DNA of 64,000 bases from an uncultured Oscillibacter sp. (GCA_910577405.1 CAJTMG010000009.1:31229-95228), one strand, 5' to 3'; positions 9,135 to 17,679 are shown, counted from the stretch's first letter. Numbers and translations are program-made. Notes: generated by a model not told the origin, from the letters alone.

Positions 9135-9163
9135 ATTATAATACAGTCTGCGGCCAGATTCAA
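9135..9163 (-). promoter_or_regulatory. Probable promoter of the SpoIID-like gene
   Basis: On the minus strand TTGAAT (9163-9158) and consensus TATAAT (9140-9135) are separated by 17 bases, upstream of the ATG at 9029. It faces the asd promoter, so the two 5' leaders overlap. Confidence 0.55.
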
Positions 9164-9220
9164 CAAAATTCTTCCGGAATGCGCCTGTTCCGGAATATCT
9201 GCGTCAGGAGGTACTTCATT

Positions 9221-10303
9221 ATGAAAGAATATAAAGTCGGCGTGATCGGCGGTACCGGTATGGTAGGCCAGCGCTTTGTCACCCTGCTGGAACGGCATCC
9301 CTGGTTCCGTCTGAGCGCCATTGCCGCCAGCGGAAGAAGCGCCGGGAAGACCTACGAGGAAGCCGCGGGGGGACGCTGGGCCATGGACGCGCCTATGCCC
9401 GAGAACGCGAAGAAGCTGGTGGTCCTGGACGCTGTGGCCGACGCCGAAAAGCTGGCCGGGCAGGTGGATTTCTGCTTCTGCGCCGTGGATATGCCCAAGG
9501 ACGAAATCCGCGCGCTGGAGGAGCGTTATGCCAGACTGGAATGCCCCATCGTCTCCAATAACTCCGCCCATCGCTGGACTGAGGACGTGCCTATGGTGGT
9601 GCCGGAAATCAACGCCGGACATATTCAGATTATCGAGGCACAGCGGAAGCGTCTGGGGACCAAGCGGGGCTTTATCGCGGTGAAGTCCAACTGCTCCCTG
9701 CAAAGCTACGTTCCCGCTCTGCATCCCCTGCGGAAATACGGTCTGGAAAAGGCCCTGGTCTGCACTTATCAGGCGATCTCCGGCGCGGGCAAGACCTTCC
9801 AGCGGTGGCCCGAAATGGTGGACAACTGCATTCCCTATATCGGCGGCGAGGAGGAGAAGAGCGAAAAGGAACCCCTCAAGCTCTGGGGGACTGTTCAGGA
9901 CGGGAAGATCATCGCCGCCGCGGAGCCTCTGATTACTGCGCAGTGCTTCCGGGTCGCCTGCCAGGATGGTCATATGGCCGCAGTCTTTATGAAGTTCCAG
10001 GATGGGAAAAAGCCTTCCATTGAGCAGATCAAGGCGGATTGGGCGGCGTTCCGGGGACCCGCGCAGGAGCTGGAACTGCCCTCCGCGCCCAAGCAGTTCC
10101 TGCATTACTTCGACGAGCCGGACCGTCCCCAGACCCGTTTGGACCGCAATCTGGAAAACGGCATGGCCATCTCTCTGGGCCGTCTCCGGGAGGATTCCCA
10201 GTATGATTATAAATTCGTCGGGCTGAGCCACAATACCCTCCGGGGAGCGGCTGGCGGCGGCGTCCTTCTGGCGGAACTGCTCTGCGCAAAAGATTACATC
10301 TGA
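9221..10303 (+). CDS. asd: Aspartate-semialdehyde dehydrogenase, archaeal/fungal-type
   Basis: Reduces aspartyl-4-phosphate with NADPH to aspartate semialdehyde, the branch point to lysine/diaminopimelate, threonine and methionine. The 360-residue protein has the Rossmann motif GGTGMVGQ (10-17), SNNSAHR (112-118), the catalytic Cys158 in KSNCSLQ and a likely proton-shuttling His251 in QDGHMAAV. The sequence around SNNSAHRWTEDVPMVVPEIN is of the longer archaeal/fungal-type rather than the E. coli type. The ATG at 9221 follows AGGAGG (9206-9211); the frame is open to 9053 but without a better start. dapA follows 231 bases downstream and takes its product. Confidence 0.96.
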   Translation: MKEYKVGVIGGTGMVGQRFVTLLERHPWFRLSAIAASGRSAGKTYEEAAGGRWAMDAPMPENAKKLVVLDAVADAEKLAGQVDFCFCAVDMPKDEIRALEERYARLECPIVSNNSAHRWTEDVPMVVPEINAGHIQIIEAQRKRLGTKRGFIAVKSNCSLQSYVPALHPLRKYGLEKALVCTYQAISGAGKTFQRWPEMVDNCIPYIGGEEEKSEKEPLKLWGTVQDGKIIAAAEPLITAQCFRVACQDGHMAAVFMKFQDGKKPSIEQIKADWAAFRGPAQELELPSAPKQFLHYFDEPDRPQTRLDRNLENGMAISLGRLREDSQYDYKFVGLSHNTLRGAAGGGVLLAELLCAKDYI

Positions 10304-10326
10304 TTGGATTCGGAATGAGGAATTTT

Positions 10327-10369
10327 CCCGGTTTTGCCCCTTTTTTGATTTATCTGCAATAAAACCGGG
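10327..10369 (+). terminator. Inverted repeat after asd
   Basis: CCCGGTTTT (10327-10335) and AAAACCGGG (10361-10369) form a perfect 9-bp stem with a 25-base T-rich loop, followed by TTGATTTCGTTTCTTTT. It could be the first terminator of asd or a leader structure; the long loop makes it a poor textbook terminator. Confidence 0.45.
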
Positions 10370-10400
10370 CTTGATTTCGTTTCTTTTATAACAGCGCCGC

Positions 10401-10450
10401 AACAGGAAGCATTGAAATGGGTTCCCCGTTTCAGCGCTTCCTGTTTGTTC
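10401..10450 (+). terminator. Rho-independent terminator between asd and dapA
   Basis: AACAGGAAGC (10401-10410) pairs with GCTTCCTGTT (10436-10445), and an inner GAAATGGGG/CCCCGTTTC stem pairs with one wobble. A TTTGTTC tail follows. It probably ends asd transcription, or attenuates read-through into dapA. Confidence 0.7.
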
Positions 10451-10534
10451 TAATTATTCGCCGTTTCTCATAGATAGAATTGGCCGCTTTTTGTTCCTTC
10501 TTCCCATTCTTTGCTCTGAAAAGGGGTGCTCTTT

Positions 10535-11428
10535 ATGAAAATGCCATTGTTTACCGGATGCGCTTCCGCCATTGTCACGCCCTTCGGGAACGCGGGGCCG
10601 GATTTGGGCGCGCTGGGGAATCTGCTGGACTTTCAGCTCGAAAACGGCGTTGACGCAATTGTGGTCTGCGGGACTACCGGCGAGGCCAGCACTATGTCCA
10701 GCGATGAACTCTCTGCCGTGATCGGGCACTGTGTGCGGCACGTGGCGGGACGAGTGCCGGTGATCGCTGGGGCCGGGTCCAATAACACCGCCGCCGCCGC
10801 CGAACGCTGCCGGATTGCGCAGGATCTGGGCGCGGATGGTCTGCTGGTGGTCACGCCGTACTATAACAAGGCTTCCCAGACCGGGCTGATACGACATTTT
10901 GAAACCATCGCCGACGCCGTGGAAAAGCCTGTCGTCCTTTATAACGTGCCCTCCAGAACCGGGGTGGCCATTGCGCCGGAAACTTACGCGGTCCTGGCCA
11001 AACATCCCAATATCAACGGCGTGAAGGAGGCGTCCGGAAATCTTGGCGCGCTCCAGAGAACCTTCGCCCTTTGCCCGGAGGATTTTACCGTCTGGTCAGG
11101 CAACGATGGCGATACCGTGGCTGTCTGCGCGCTGGGCGGAAAGGGGGTTGTCTCTGTGGTTTCCAACGTCCTCCCGGCGGAAATGCGGAGGCTGACCCGG
11201 CTTTGCCTGCAAAACGATTTCGCCGCCGCCGGGAAATTGCAGGTGGAATTGTCCGAACTCTGCGGCGCCCTGTTCTGCGACGTGAACCCGATTCCCGTCA
11301 AGACCGCCCTCAACCTGCTGGGCTGGAACGCCGGGGAACTCCGTCTGCCCCTCTGCCCGCCCGGGCCTGAAAAGCTGGAACGTATCCGCAGCGCTTTGCT
11401 CCATTACGGCCTGCCGGTGGTGGGCTGA
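10535..11428 (+). CDS. dapA: 4-hydroxy-tetrahydrodipicolinate synthase
   Basis: Condenses pyruvate with aspartate semialdehyde, the first committed step of lysine and diaminopimelate synthesis in the cytoplasm. The 297-residue (beta/alpha)8 protein shows GTTGE (46-50), the proton-relay Tyr136 in LYNVPSRTG and the Schiff-base Lys164 in NGVKEASGN. I start it at the ATG at 10535 because AGGGG (10522-10526) is well spaced from it; a GTG at 10526 overlaps that ribosome binding site and is less likely. It follows asd on the same strand but a terminator lies between them. Confidence 0.96.
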   Translation: MKMPLFTGCASAIVTPFGNAGPDLGALGNLLDFQLENGVDAIVVCGTTGEASTMSSDELSAVIGHCVRHVAGRVPVIAGAGSNNTAAAAERCRIAQDLGADGLLVVTPYYNKASQTGLIRHFETIADAVEKPVVLYNVPSRTGVAIAPETYAVLAKHPNINGVKEASGNLGALQRTFALCPEDFTVWSGNDGDTVAVCALGGKGVVSVVSNVLPAEMRRLTRLCLQNDFAAAGKLQVELSELCGALFCDVNPIPVKTALNLLGWNAGELRLPLCPPGPEKLERIRSALLHYGLPVVG

Positions 11429-11431
11429 CGG

Positions 11432-11911
11432 TCAGCAGGCTTTAAAGGGAATGCCATTCTCCTTTGCGAACGTCTCCGCATAGCTTCCGGCGGGGGCACG
11501 GATGGTCAGCCGGGGACAGTTTCTGAAAGCCGCTGTGCTGATATCCGTTACTGTCGCTGGTATCGTCACGCGGGTCACGTTCCTTTTGAAGAACGCGTTC
11601 TCGCCGATTTATGTCACCGGTTTCCTGCCGATTCCTTTGGGCGTGGTCAGTTCCGTGCCTTTGCCCTTCCATCTGTTGAGTGTCAGACCGCCTTTTCCGT
11701 CCGTGCCATAGACCCATTCCTTCTTTGCCAGCGCGGTGGTCAGAATTCCCGTCCGCCGGTAGGTTTCCACGGCCTTCGCTTCCCGCTCGATCGCCTTGAT
11801 GCCTTTTTCCGCTTCCTTTACCGGGTCCGCAGGCGGGAAGTCTTTGCCGTACTCCAACAGCAGAGCCGACGCTTCATGATTCCCTGTTTCTGTGCATCTT
11901 TTTGACCACAA
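11432..11911 (-). pseudogene. C-terminal remnant of an LRR (BspA-like) protein, interrupted by an in-frame stop
   Basis: The reading frame 11911-11612 encodes a helical segment rich in Glu/Lys/Ala then the start of a BspA-type leucine-rich repeat (WVYGTDGKGG ... ELTTPKGIGRKPVT). It stops at TAA (11611-11609) but continues in the same frame with IGENAFFKRNVTRVTIPATV and RAPAGSYAETFAKENGIPF to a TGA at 11434-11432. A stop exactly where a Ser/Tyr would fall in the repeat indicates a single nonsense substitution. The N-terminus (CTETGNHEASALLLEYGKDF) resembles the C-terminal end of the LRR protein at 13739-14629 (CDAQGNTAAKAEVLEYACRNF), so this is the tail of a paralogous or originally continuous gene. 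No ribosome binding site is evident; a stop lies just upstream. Confidence 0.75.
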
Positions 11912-11944
11912 AGCCTTCCAGCATTATCCCACGCTCCCTTCTGC

Positions 11945-13465
11945 TTATTCCTCCAAACTCCAGTCCAGAGTCTCCAGACGCTGTATGATTTCCTGCTGCC
12001 GTTCGTAGAAAAGAAGCTCCTTGTTGTGGGCAAAATATTCCGGGCTCCCGTAGCGGCTCAAATAACGGGCGCAGATGGGGTTGATGGTCAGTTCTGTTAC
12101 CAGTATCAGGATTTCCTGGCCGTCGGGGAAAACTTCGTCGCAAAAGGCAAACAGATTTTTCAGGGTCTTTCCTGCCGCCGTCGTGCTCCGTTTCAGAGCC
12201 TTTACCCGCTGGTCAAATGACTTCTTGATCTCCGCAAATGCTTTCTCCGCGTCCCCAGGGTATTCCTGCACTGCCTCCGCCCGCAGGTCTTCCAGAACCG
12301 CAATCACTTGCTGGTTCGTCCGCTGGTCCTCCCGGCTCATGGACGACGACTGACAGCCTGCATTCAGGGCTTTCTGACGCTCCTCCGCCACTTTCCCCAA
12401 GGCTTCCCCAAAGTCCTGCCCCGCGCCTGACCTTACCCGCACTTTCCGGATGGAGTCCATCAGCGCTGTCAGCACGTCTTCCTGTTCGCAGACTTTTTGC
12501 AGTTCCTCAGACGTGCCGTCCAGAAGCAGTCCCAGCAGGCTCAGGCGTTCGTCGAATCTTGCCGCCGCCGCGCGTTCCTTGATCTCGGGCCCCACTTTTC
12601 CGGACAGTATTTTTTCTATCTGATAATCCGATTTGTATTTGTTGAACAGGTCGTAGTATACTGTAAAGTCTTTCGCGATTTTCTGGTCCTGTAAGTATTG
12701 CCTGGTCAGATTCGCGTCGATTTTCAGACCGTGCCGTTCGTACTGCCGCAGCATTCCGGACAGGTCCGACCAGCCCCGGGCCGTTACAAACCGCTTCCCG
12801 TCCGCCGTCGTCTCAACCTGGTAAAAGTCCGATTTCTTTATCTCCAGATAGGTCAGTACCGCCGGATGCGTCCCCCGGCTGTAGGCGTACTCCTTCCAGG
12901 TTTCAAAGTCCGGCGCTACATCGATCCGCTTCAGCCGGTCCCAGGTCACGATGTCAAATTCTCTTACCGAATTGTTGTACTCCGGAGGATTTCCGGCCGT
13001 TACCACAATCCAGCCGTCGGGAACCCGGTGACGGCCGAAGGTCTTGTACTGTAAAAATTGCAGCATCGACGGCGCAAGGGTTTCCGACACGCAGTTTACC
13101 TCGTCCAGGAATAAAATGCCTTCCTTTACCCCTGTCGAATCCATCATCTCGTACACCGACGCTATGATTTCGCTCATCGTGTACTCCGATACCTCGTATT
13201 CCTTGCCGCCGTAGCGCTTCCGGACAATATACGGCAGTCCCAGCGCGCTTTGCCGGGTGTGGTGCGTCATTGAGTACGTTACCAGACCTACCCCCAGCTC
13301 TGACGCAATCTGCTCCATAATCGCCGTCTTGCCGATTCCCGGAGGGCCCATCAGAAATACCGGGCGCTGCTGCTCGATCGGTATCGCGTAACGCCCATAT
13401 TCATCCTTGGTGAAGTAGGCGGTCATCGCATTCTGTATCTGGATTTTGGCTTCTTTGATGTTCAT
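11945..13465 (-). CDS. MoxR-type AAA+ ATPase
   Basis: A 506-residue cytoplasmic AAA+ protein. Walker A is GPPGIGKT (40-47), Walker B is ILFLDEVN (117-124), and VVTAGNPPEYN provides sensor 1, all as in MoxR/RavA ATPases. The C-terminal half (about 260-500) is helical and charged and matches nothing I recognise. MoxR ATPases usually work with VWA-domain partners in metal insertion or complex remodelling, and a VWA protein is encoded upstream in the same orientation (14864-16195). AAGGA with suitable spacing supports the ATG at 13465. The upstream gap 13466-13738 holds no convincing gene. Confidence 0.9.
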   Translation of the reverse strand: MNIKEAKIQIQNAMTAYFTKDEYGRYAIPIEQQRPVFLMGPPGIGKTAIMEQIASELGVGLVTYSMTHHTRQSALGLPYIVRKRYGGKEYEVSEYTMSEIIASVYEMMDSTGVKEGILFLDEVNCVSETLAPSMLQFLQYKTFGRHRVPDGWIVVTAGNPPEYNNSVREFDIVTWDRLKRIDVAPDFETWKEYAYSRGTHPAVLTYLEIKKSDFYQVETTADGKRFVTARGWSDLSGMLRQYERHGLKIDANLTRQYLQDQKIAKDFTVYYDLFNKYKSDYQIEKILSGKVGPEIKERAAAARFDERLSLLGLLLDGTSEELQKVCEQEDVLTALMDSIRKVRVRSGAGQDFGEALGKVAEERQKALNAGCQSSSMSREDQRTNQQVIAVLEDLRAEAVQEYPGDAEKAFAEIKKSFDQRVKALKRSTTAAGKTLKNLFAFCDEVFPDGQEILILVTELTINPICARYLSRYGSPEYFAHNKELLFYERQQEIIQRLETLDWSLEE

Positions 13466-13738
13466 GATCCATTTCCTTCTTTTCAGAATTTTGATATGCT
13501 TTTTGCAGGAAAGTGTTTTTTTACCAAATATTCGTCCTGTCCCTGAACCGCGGGGCTGCGCGAATGAGACTTCTGATTCCTGCCGTCAAACTGGCGGGCC
13601 GATATCTGATTGCATATAATTATCTGGTCCTTTTTGCGGCCTCCGGAGATCCCATGCAGATACGCAGAGATTGCCGCGCCCTCCTTTGACCCTTTTATCA
13701 GCTCCGCCTGCCGGTTCCCGGTGGGCGATTTCTTTTGC

Positions 13739-14629
13739 CTACAGATGGAATTTCCTCGATGGAGACACGGGCTTGAAATTCCGGCAGGCATACTCCAATA
13801 CCTCCGCTTTTGCCGCCGTGTTGCCTTGCGCGTCGCATTCCTCCAGAAGACGCTCAATGTCATTCTTCGGTATTATTTTCTCCGCCAGCATCAGCCGGAA
13901 CAGCGCCGGATGCTCAATCGCTTTGGAATAATACCGCTTCCGTTGGCTCCGGATGTATTTCAGCGATTCCATAAACGCGCTTTCCTCCATCGCTTCCCCG
14001 TCCTGATACGCCTCCGCTAAACCCAGCACCGCGCCTGGTTTGTCCTTCCGGTCAAATACTGAAACCGGCGTGTTCGGCGCTCTTATGATTGGCCGGTTGT
14101 CCTCAAACGCTGAACAGTCTACATTCTGCATCCGGCCCAGCATGACCGCTTTCGTCAGATTCACACAACCGTAAAACGCCTGCCCTCCTACTTTCGTTAC
14201 GCTCGCCGGCAATGTTATCGTCCTTAAATTCGTACAGCCCCAGAATGTGCATCTTTCTACCCTTTTTACCCCTTCCGGTATCTGTATCGCTTCCAGACTG
14301 CTGCATCTGTTGAACGCCCAGTTCCTAATGTACTGCATCCTTTCCGGAAGCACTATCTGGGTCAGATTCGTACAGCTGCAAAACGCCGATACCCCGATTT
14401 CTGTCACGCTTTCCGGGAGCGTCAGACTCGTCAGGGCACTGCATCCCTTGAACGCGTCGTTCCCTATCCGCTTTACGCCTGCCGGGATGGTCACGCCCGT
14501 CAGCAGAAGCCGGCCTGTGAACTCCAACGCATTGTCTCCAATCTCCGTTACGCCCGACGGGATCTCTATCTCGCTGCTGCTGCCGGTGTATCTGATCAGT
14601 ACGCCGTCTTTTATCACGAAATCTGTCAT
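13739..14629 (-). CDS. BspA-type leucine-rich repeat protein, apparently C-terminally truncated
   Basis: A 296-residue protein without a signal peptide, so probably cytoplasmic. Residues about 8-185 are six or seven LRR_5 repeats with the VTEIGxxAFxxCxxLTxxxLPxx pattern. Residues about 195-285 are helical and ankyrin-like (SAFMESLKYIRSQ..., ALFRLMLAEKIIPKNDIERLLEECDAQGN). The protein stops at ACRNFKPVSPSRKFHL, whereas the remnant at 11432-11911 begins with the equivalent segment and continues for another 150 residues. This gene has therefore probably lost its C-terminus. It lies between the VWA and MoxR genes and is likely a binding partner of that module. Confidence 0.8.
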   Translation of the reverse strand: MTDFVIKDGVLIRYTGSSSEIEIPSGVTEIGDNALEFTGRLLLTGVTIPAGVKRIGNDAFKGCSALTSLTLPESVTEIGVSAFCSCTNLTQIVLPERMQYIRNWAFNRCSSLEAIQIPEGVKRVERCTFWGCTNLRTITLPASVTKVGGQAFYGCVNLTKAVMLGRMQNVDCSAFEDNRPIIRAPNTPVSVFDRKDKPGAVLGLAEAYQDGEAMEESAFMESLKYIRSQRKRYYSKAIEHPALFRLMLAEKIIPKNDIERLLEECDAQGNTAAKAEVLEYACRNFKPVSPSRKFHL

Positions 14630-14863
14630 AATTCCTCCGTTTCAGCTGGGTTTCTTCTGCAAAAGCTTCTTTGACATTCCGTTTACTCTTACAGAATTTA
14701 TTGTTGTCCCTCTGTTTTGACGCTTCATTTGATTCGATCCTGTAAAATCGCCTCTGCCGCTCCGCTTCCTCTTTCGGATTGCTTCACAGCCGTAAAATCC
14801 ACCCCCCGGCAGATTGCAAATTCCTTCGGCGCTCCTATGGCGATTTTCTCCATTCTGACAGAT

Positions 14864-16195
14864 TCAGATTTCATCCTTTTGCAGTACCAGCTTGATGGCC
14901 CAGGGCGGTACTTTGGGATTGTTGTACTCGTCCTCCACAAAAACAAAGGCCGTTTTGTAGTCTGGCTTTCGCTCCGGGAAGATCCCATAGCCGTCGGTGA
15001 GGTAAATCAGACCCTTCAGATTCTGGAATTCCTTCCGCTTCCGGAGACCCTCTACATAGGCGAAAACAGGCCGGAAATCGGTGCCTCCTAAACCCTGTAT
15101 CTGCATCCTTTTCAGGTAATCGTCAAATTCCTGCTGGCTGGTGATTTTCACATCCTCCTGAATTTCCGCGTCACACTGAATAATATGCACGTTGATCTTC
15201 GAAAAAAAGCTCTCCGTGGATTTCAAAATATTATACGTCTTCTGCACAAACCTCTGCACCTGCTCTCCCGCCACAGAACCCGAGGTGTCTATCGCGATCA
15301 CAAATTCCCGTATGCGCTTTACCTCACGATACTCCAGAGGCTCTATCAGCGGCATATTTTCGTACAATTTCAGACCGTAGGTGTAGAATATATAGTCAAA
15401 TTCGTCCGGGTTTACCTTCATGATCTCCCCGCGGACTGCAAACTTTCTCAGAAATTCTGTGTAGTCGTACCGCTCCCGGTTTACCTCCCTCAGATTCTGC
15501 GTCAGATTCCCTGCCCGGTCCCCACGCATCTTGCTGAATGTCTCCAAATCTATCTGCATCCGCTGCGCAATCTCCCGCCAGATGGCTTCCATTGATACCG
15601 GGACTTCCTGCGTCGTCTCAGATGAATCCGCCTGTGACGCCAACGTACGGGGCAGATACCATGGCGTGTGGTCGTCTCCCCGGAACTGCTCCGCCAACAC
15701 GGACAGATTTCCCGGCGGGTGGTCCTGATACCAACGATACACCTTTTCCGCCGTTATCTGCTTGATTTCTTTCCGCAGATCTTCTATCGTCTTCTGCTGC
15801 TCCTTCTGCCGTCCGCTGGTCACGCAGGGCAGACACAGACCGTTGATGACTTCCTCTGCCGCAATGTCACAGGCAAGGTCCCAGAGTGGTTGATCTATCA
15901 GACTGTGAACGTACATATGGCGGAATACGCAGTGCATCACAAGATGGAGATAGTCCCGCACTACCCGTTCTTTTTCCGCGTAATAACGTTGAAGTACCTG
16001 ACGGGGTTCGTAATAGAGCTTCTTTCCGTCGGTGCCTATGGGAATTACCGCATAGCTTCCGTCCGGCATTTCCAACGGCCCTGGCTCCAGCTCAAATTCG
16101 TTCAGCGCCGCGTCCAGAAAGCGCAGATTTACCAGCAGCGTGTTCCGGGACAGCAGCAGCACCTCCCGCGCTAATTCCTGGGTTTCCTTGCTCAT
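14864..16195 (-). CDS. VWA-like / degenerate metallopeptidase-domain protein (DUF2201 type)
   Basis: A 443-residue cytoplasmic protein with the architecture of VWA-associated putative metallopeptidases. The N-terminal half carries H84-L-V-M-H88 and His93 in the place of the family's HExxH...H, but with Leu instead of the catalytic Glu, so peptidase activity is doubtful. The C-terminal VWA domain has an intact metal-site (MIDAS) motif DTSGS (Asp303, Ser305, Ser307) and LTDGYG further on. A good GGGAGG precedes the ATG at 16195. It is first in a leftward set with the LRR and MoxR genes, the classic ATPase/VWA pairing. Its target is unknown. Confidence 0.88.
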   Translation of the reverse strand: MSKETQELAREVLLLSRNTLLVNLRFLDAALNEFELEPGPLEMPDGSYAVIPIGTDGKKLYYEPRQVLQRYYAEKERVVRDYLHLVMHCVFRHMYVHSLIDQPLWDLACDIAAEEVINGLCLPCVTSGRQKEQQKTIEDLRKEIKQITAEKVYRWYQDHPPGNLSVLAEQFRGDDHTPWYLPRTLASQADSSETTQEVPVSMEAIWREIAQRMQIDLETFSKMRGDRAGNLTQNLREVNRERYDYTEFLRKFAVRGEIMKVNPDEFDYIFYTYGLKLYENMPLIEPLEYREVKRIREFVIAIDTSGSVAGEQVQRFVQKTYNILKSTESFFSKINVHIIQCDAEIQEDVKITSQQEFDDYLKRMQIQGLGGTDFRPVFAYVEGLRKRKEFQNLKGLIYLTDGYGIFPERKPDYKTAFVFVEDEYNNPKVPPWAIKLVLQKDEI

Positions 16196-16544
16196 CTGAT
16201 TTCCCTCCCTTTACAGGACATTCTTTTTTATTTTACCATATCCGCAGAACCGGCACAATCGTTTTTACCTATTTCCGCCAGCAAATCTTGACGCAATTAC
16301 AGCGCTCCCAATTCTCCAGAAAGGCCGCGTCTATCCTGCCCGCGCCGTGATTCTTAAAAATTTTTCGCTTTGTTGCATTCCTTCGTGCAACTTTCCTCCC
16401 GTGGGAATCTTTCTTTGAGGGAGCTTTCCCCCATGCGCGGAAACGGTACGGCTGGATTTGCAGAAACGCATTTCTCCGGCGCGTCACGTCTGCCGGTAGA
16501 ATGGGGTTTTTTGTTCCCGGAATCTTTTGAAAGGAGTCTTTTCT
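16196..16544. other. Divergent intergenic region, no gene
   Basis: A 349-base gap between the leftward VWA gene and the rightward lysis cassette. I see no supported gene. It holds a weak promoter candidate for the VWA operon (16230-16258) and a small GTTGC/GCAAC hairpin (16372-16391). Confidence 0.5.
16230..16258 (-). promoter_or_regulatory. Possible promoter of the VWA-LRR-MoxR set
   Basis: On the minus strand TTGTGC (16258-16253) and TAAAAT (16235-16230) are separated by 17 bases, 35 bases upstream of the VWA start. The -35 is weak. Confidence 0.4.
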
Positions 16545-16790
16545 GTGAATGAAGCCGTTACCGTCGCTCTGATTGGCCTGGCCGGGTCGGGGATGGGTTC
16601 CGTCCTCGGCGTGCTGGCTTCCGCTAAGCTCACCAGTTACAGGCTGGAACAGCTTGAAAAACGCGTGCAGGCCCATAACAACCTGATCGAACGGACCTAT
16701 AAACTGGAGGAACGGACCGAGCTCCAGGACGAAAAACTGCGGTCCGCAGCGCGGCGTCTGGAGTCCCTGGAACGCAAAGCCAACGCTTGA
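16545..16790 (+). CDS. XhlA-like small membrane/coiled-coil protein (lysis cassette)
   Basis: An 81-residue protein with an N-terminal hydrophobic segment (about 4-27, Gly/Ala/Leu-rich) followed by a long amphipathic coiled coil (about 30-80: RLEQLEKRVQAHNN ... RRLESLERKA). This is the layout of phage holin-associated XhlA/hemolysin-type proteins. I start it at the GTG at 16545, seven to eight bases after AAGGAG (16531-16536); an upstream TTG overlaps that site. It is the first of three rightward genes forming a lysis cassette. Confidence 0.7.
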   Translation: MNEAVTVALIGLAGSGMGSVLGVLASAKLTSYRLEQLEKRVQAHNNLIERTYKLEERTELQDEKLRSAARRLESLERKANA

Positions 16791-16866
16791 ACCGCTTTGG
16801 AACCTTCCAGGCCCCCGCGCCGTAAAATTATATCAGCCGGACTTTTTCCGGAGAACAGGAGGTCTT

Positions 16867-17067
16867 ATGAACGCTTTTCACAAACGACTTTGGAGTCTCC
16901 TCAGTGTCAAATCCATCGTCACCCTTACCCTGACCGCCGTCTTTGCCGTGCTCTCCCTCGGGGATTCTATCTCTCAGGAATTTATGACCGTTTACGCCGT
17001 GGTCATTGCTTTTTATTTCGGCACCCAATCACGGAAATCCCAGGAGGATAACTATGGCAACAATTAA
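16867..17067 (+). CDS. Putative phage-type holin
   Basis: A 66-residue protein with two predicted membrane helices (about 14-30 and 39-53) and a charged hydrophilic C-terminus ending RKSQEDNYGNN. Size, topology and the segment VIAFYFGTQ resemble small Dp-1-like holins of Firmicutes phages. AGGAGG (16858-16863) precedes the ATG at the right distance. The endolysin gene overlaps its last 14 bases. It is likely to release or activate the endolysin across the membrane. Confidence 0.7.
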   Translation: MNAFHKRLWSLLSVKSIVTLTLTAVFAVLSLGDSISQEFMTVYAVVIAFYFGTQSRKSQEDNYGNN

Positions 17068-17674
17068 ACAGGTATTGCAGATCGCTCGTCCTGAACTCGG
17101 CGTCAAAGAATCACCGCCGAACAGCAACCGGACCAAATACGGCCGCTGGTTCGCTCTCGACGGCTACCCTTGGTGTATGATGTTCGTGCAGTGGGTCTTC
17201 GCTCAGGCCGGTATGCCCCTCCCCTGCCGGACCGCTTCGTGCAGTACCCTCCTCCGCTGGTTCCAGAAAAATCAGCCTGCCCGTGTGACGCAGTCCCCTG
17301 AACCGGGAGATATCGCTATTTACAATTTCGGGCACACCGGTATCGTCGAATCCGTCGCGCCTAAGACCATTACCGCCATTGAAGGCAATACAGCCCCAAA
17401 CACCTCCGGCAGTCAGAACAACGGAGGCGAGGTCTGCCGCAAAACCCGCAAACGTTCCCTTGTCACCGCCTTTATCCGGCCAGATTATCAGAAGGAGGTC
17501 AGCCATATGGATAATACGCCCAGCCCTGCCCATAAATCAAGCGTCGATTGGGCCGTTCAGAAAGGAATCCTGACAGGCGACGCCGACGGAGATCTGATGC
17601 TCTCCCAGTCTGTCACCCGTCAGCAGTTCTGTACCATGCTTCTCCGCTTCGCAAAGCTCATCGGTAAAGATTGA
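17054..17674 (+). CDS. CHAP-domain endolysin-like protein
   Basis: A 206-residue predicted peptidoglycan hydrolase. The CHAP (cysteine/histidine amidohydrolase) domain spans about 1-150, with the likely catalytic Cys in YPWCMMFVQWVF and His in FGHTGIVES. Residues about 165-206 (DWAVQKGILTGDADGDLMLSQSVTRQQFCTMLLRF) look like a single S-layer-homology-type repeat, a plausible cell-wall anchor. The ATG at 17054 has AGGAGG at 17042-17047; the frame is open to 17006 but those codons belong to the holin region. No signal peptide is seen, consistent with release through the holin encoded immediately upstream. Confidence 0.82.
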   Translation: MATIKQVLQIARPELGVKESPPNSNRTKYGRWFALDGYPWCMMFVQWVFAQAGMPLPCRTASCSTLLRWFQKNQPARVTQSPEPGDIAIYNFGHTGIVESVAPKTITAIEGNTAPNTSGSQNNGGEVCRKTRKRSLVTAFIRPDYQKEVSHMDNTPSPAHKSSVDWAVQKGILTGDADGDLMLSQSVTRQQFCTMLLRFAKLIGKD

Positions 17675-17679
17675 TTTGC

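Noticed and set aside
9053..10534. Lysine riboswitch controlling asd or dapA
   Set aside because: The leaders are too short and lack the multi-helix lysine-riboswitch layout; only simple hairpins are visible.
13483..13738. Possible continuation or remnant of the LRR gene in the gap before MoxR
   Set aside because: Frames here show neither repeats nor similarity to the C-terminal remnant; read as non-coding.
14725..14874. Possible 49-codon gene overlapping the end of the VWA gene
   Set aside because: It begins at an ATG overlapping the stop with some purines upstream, but shows no family, no hydrophobic pattern and no second line of support.
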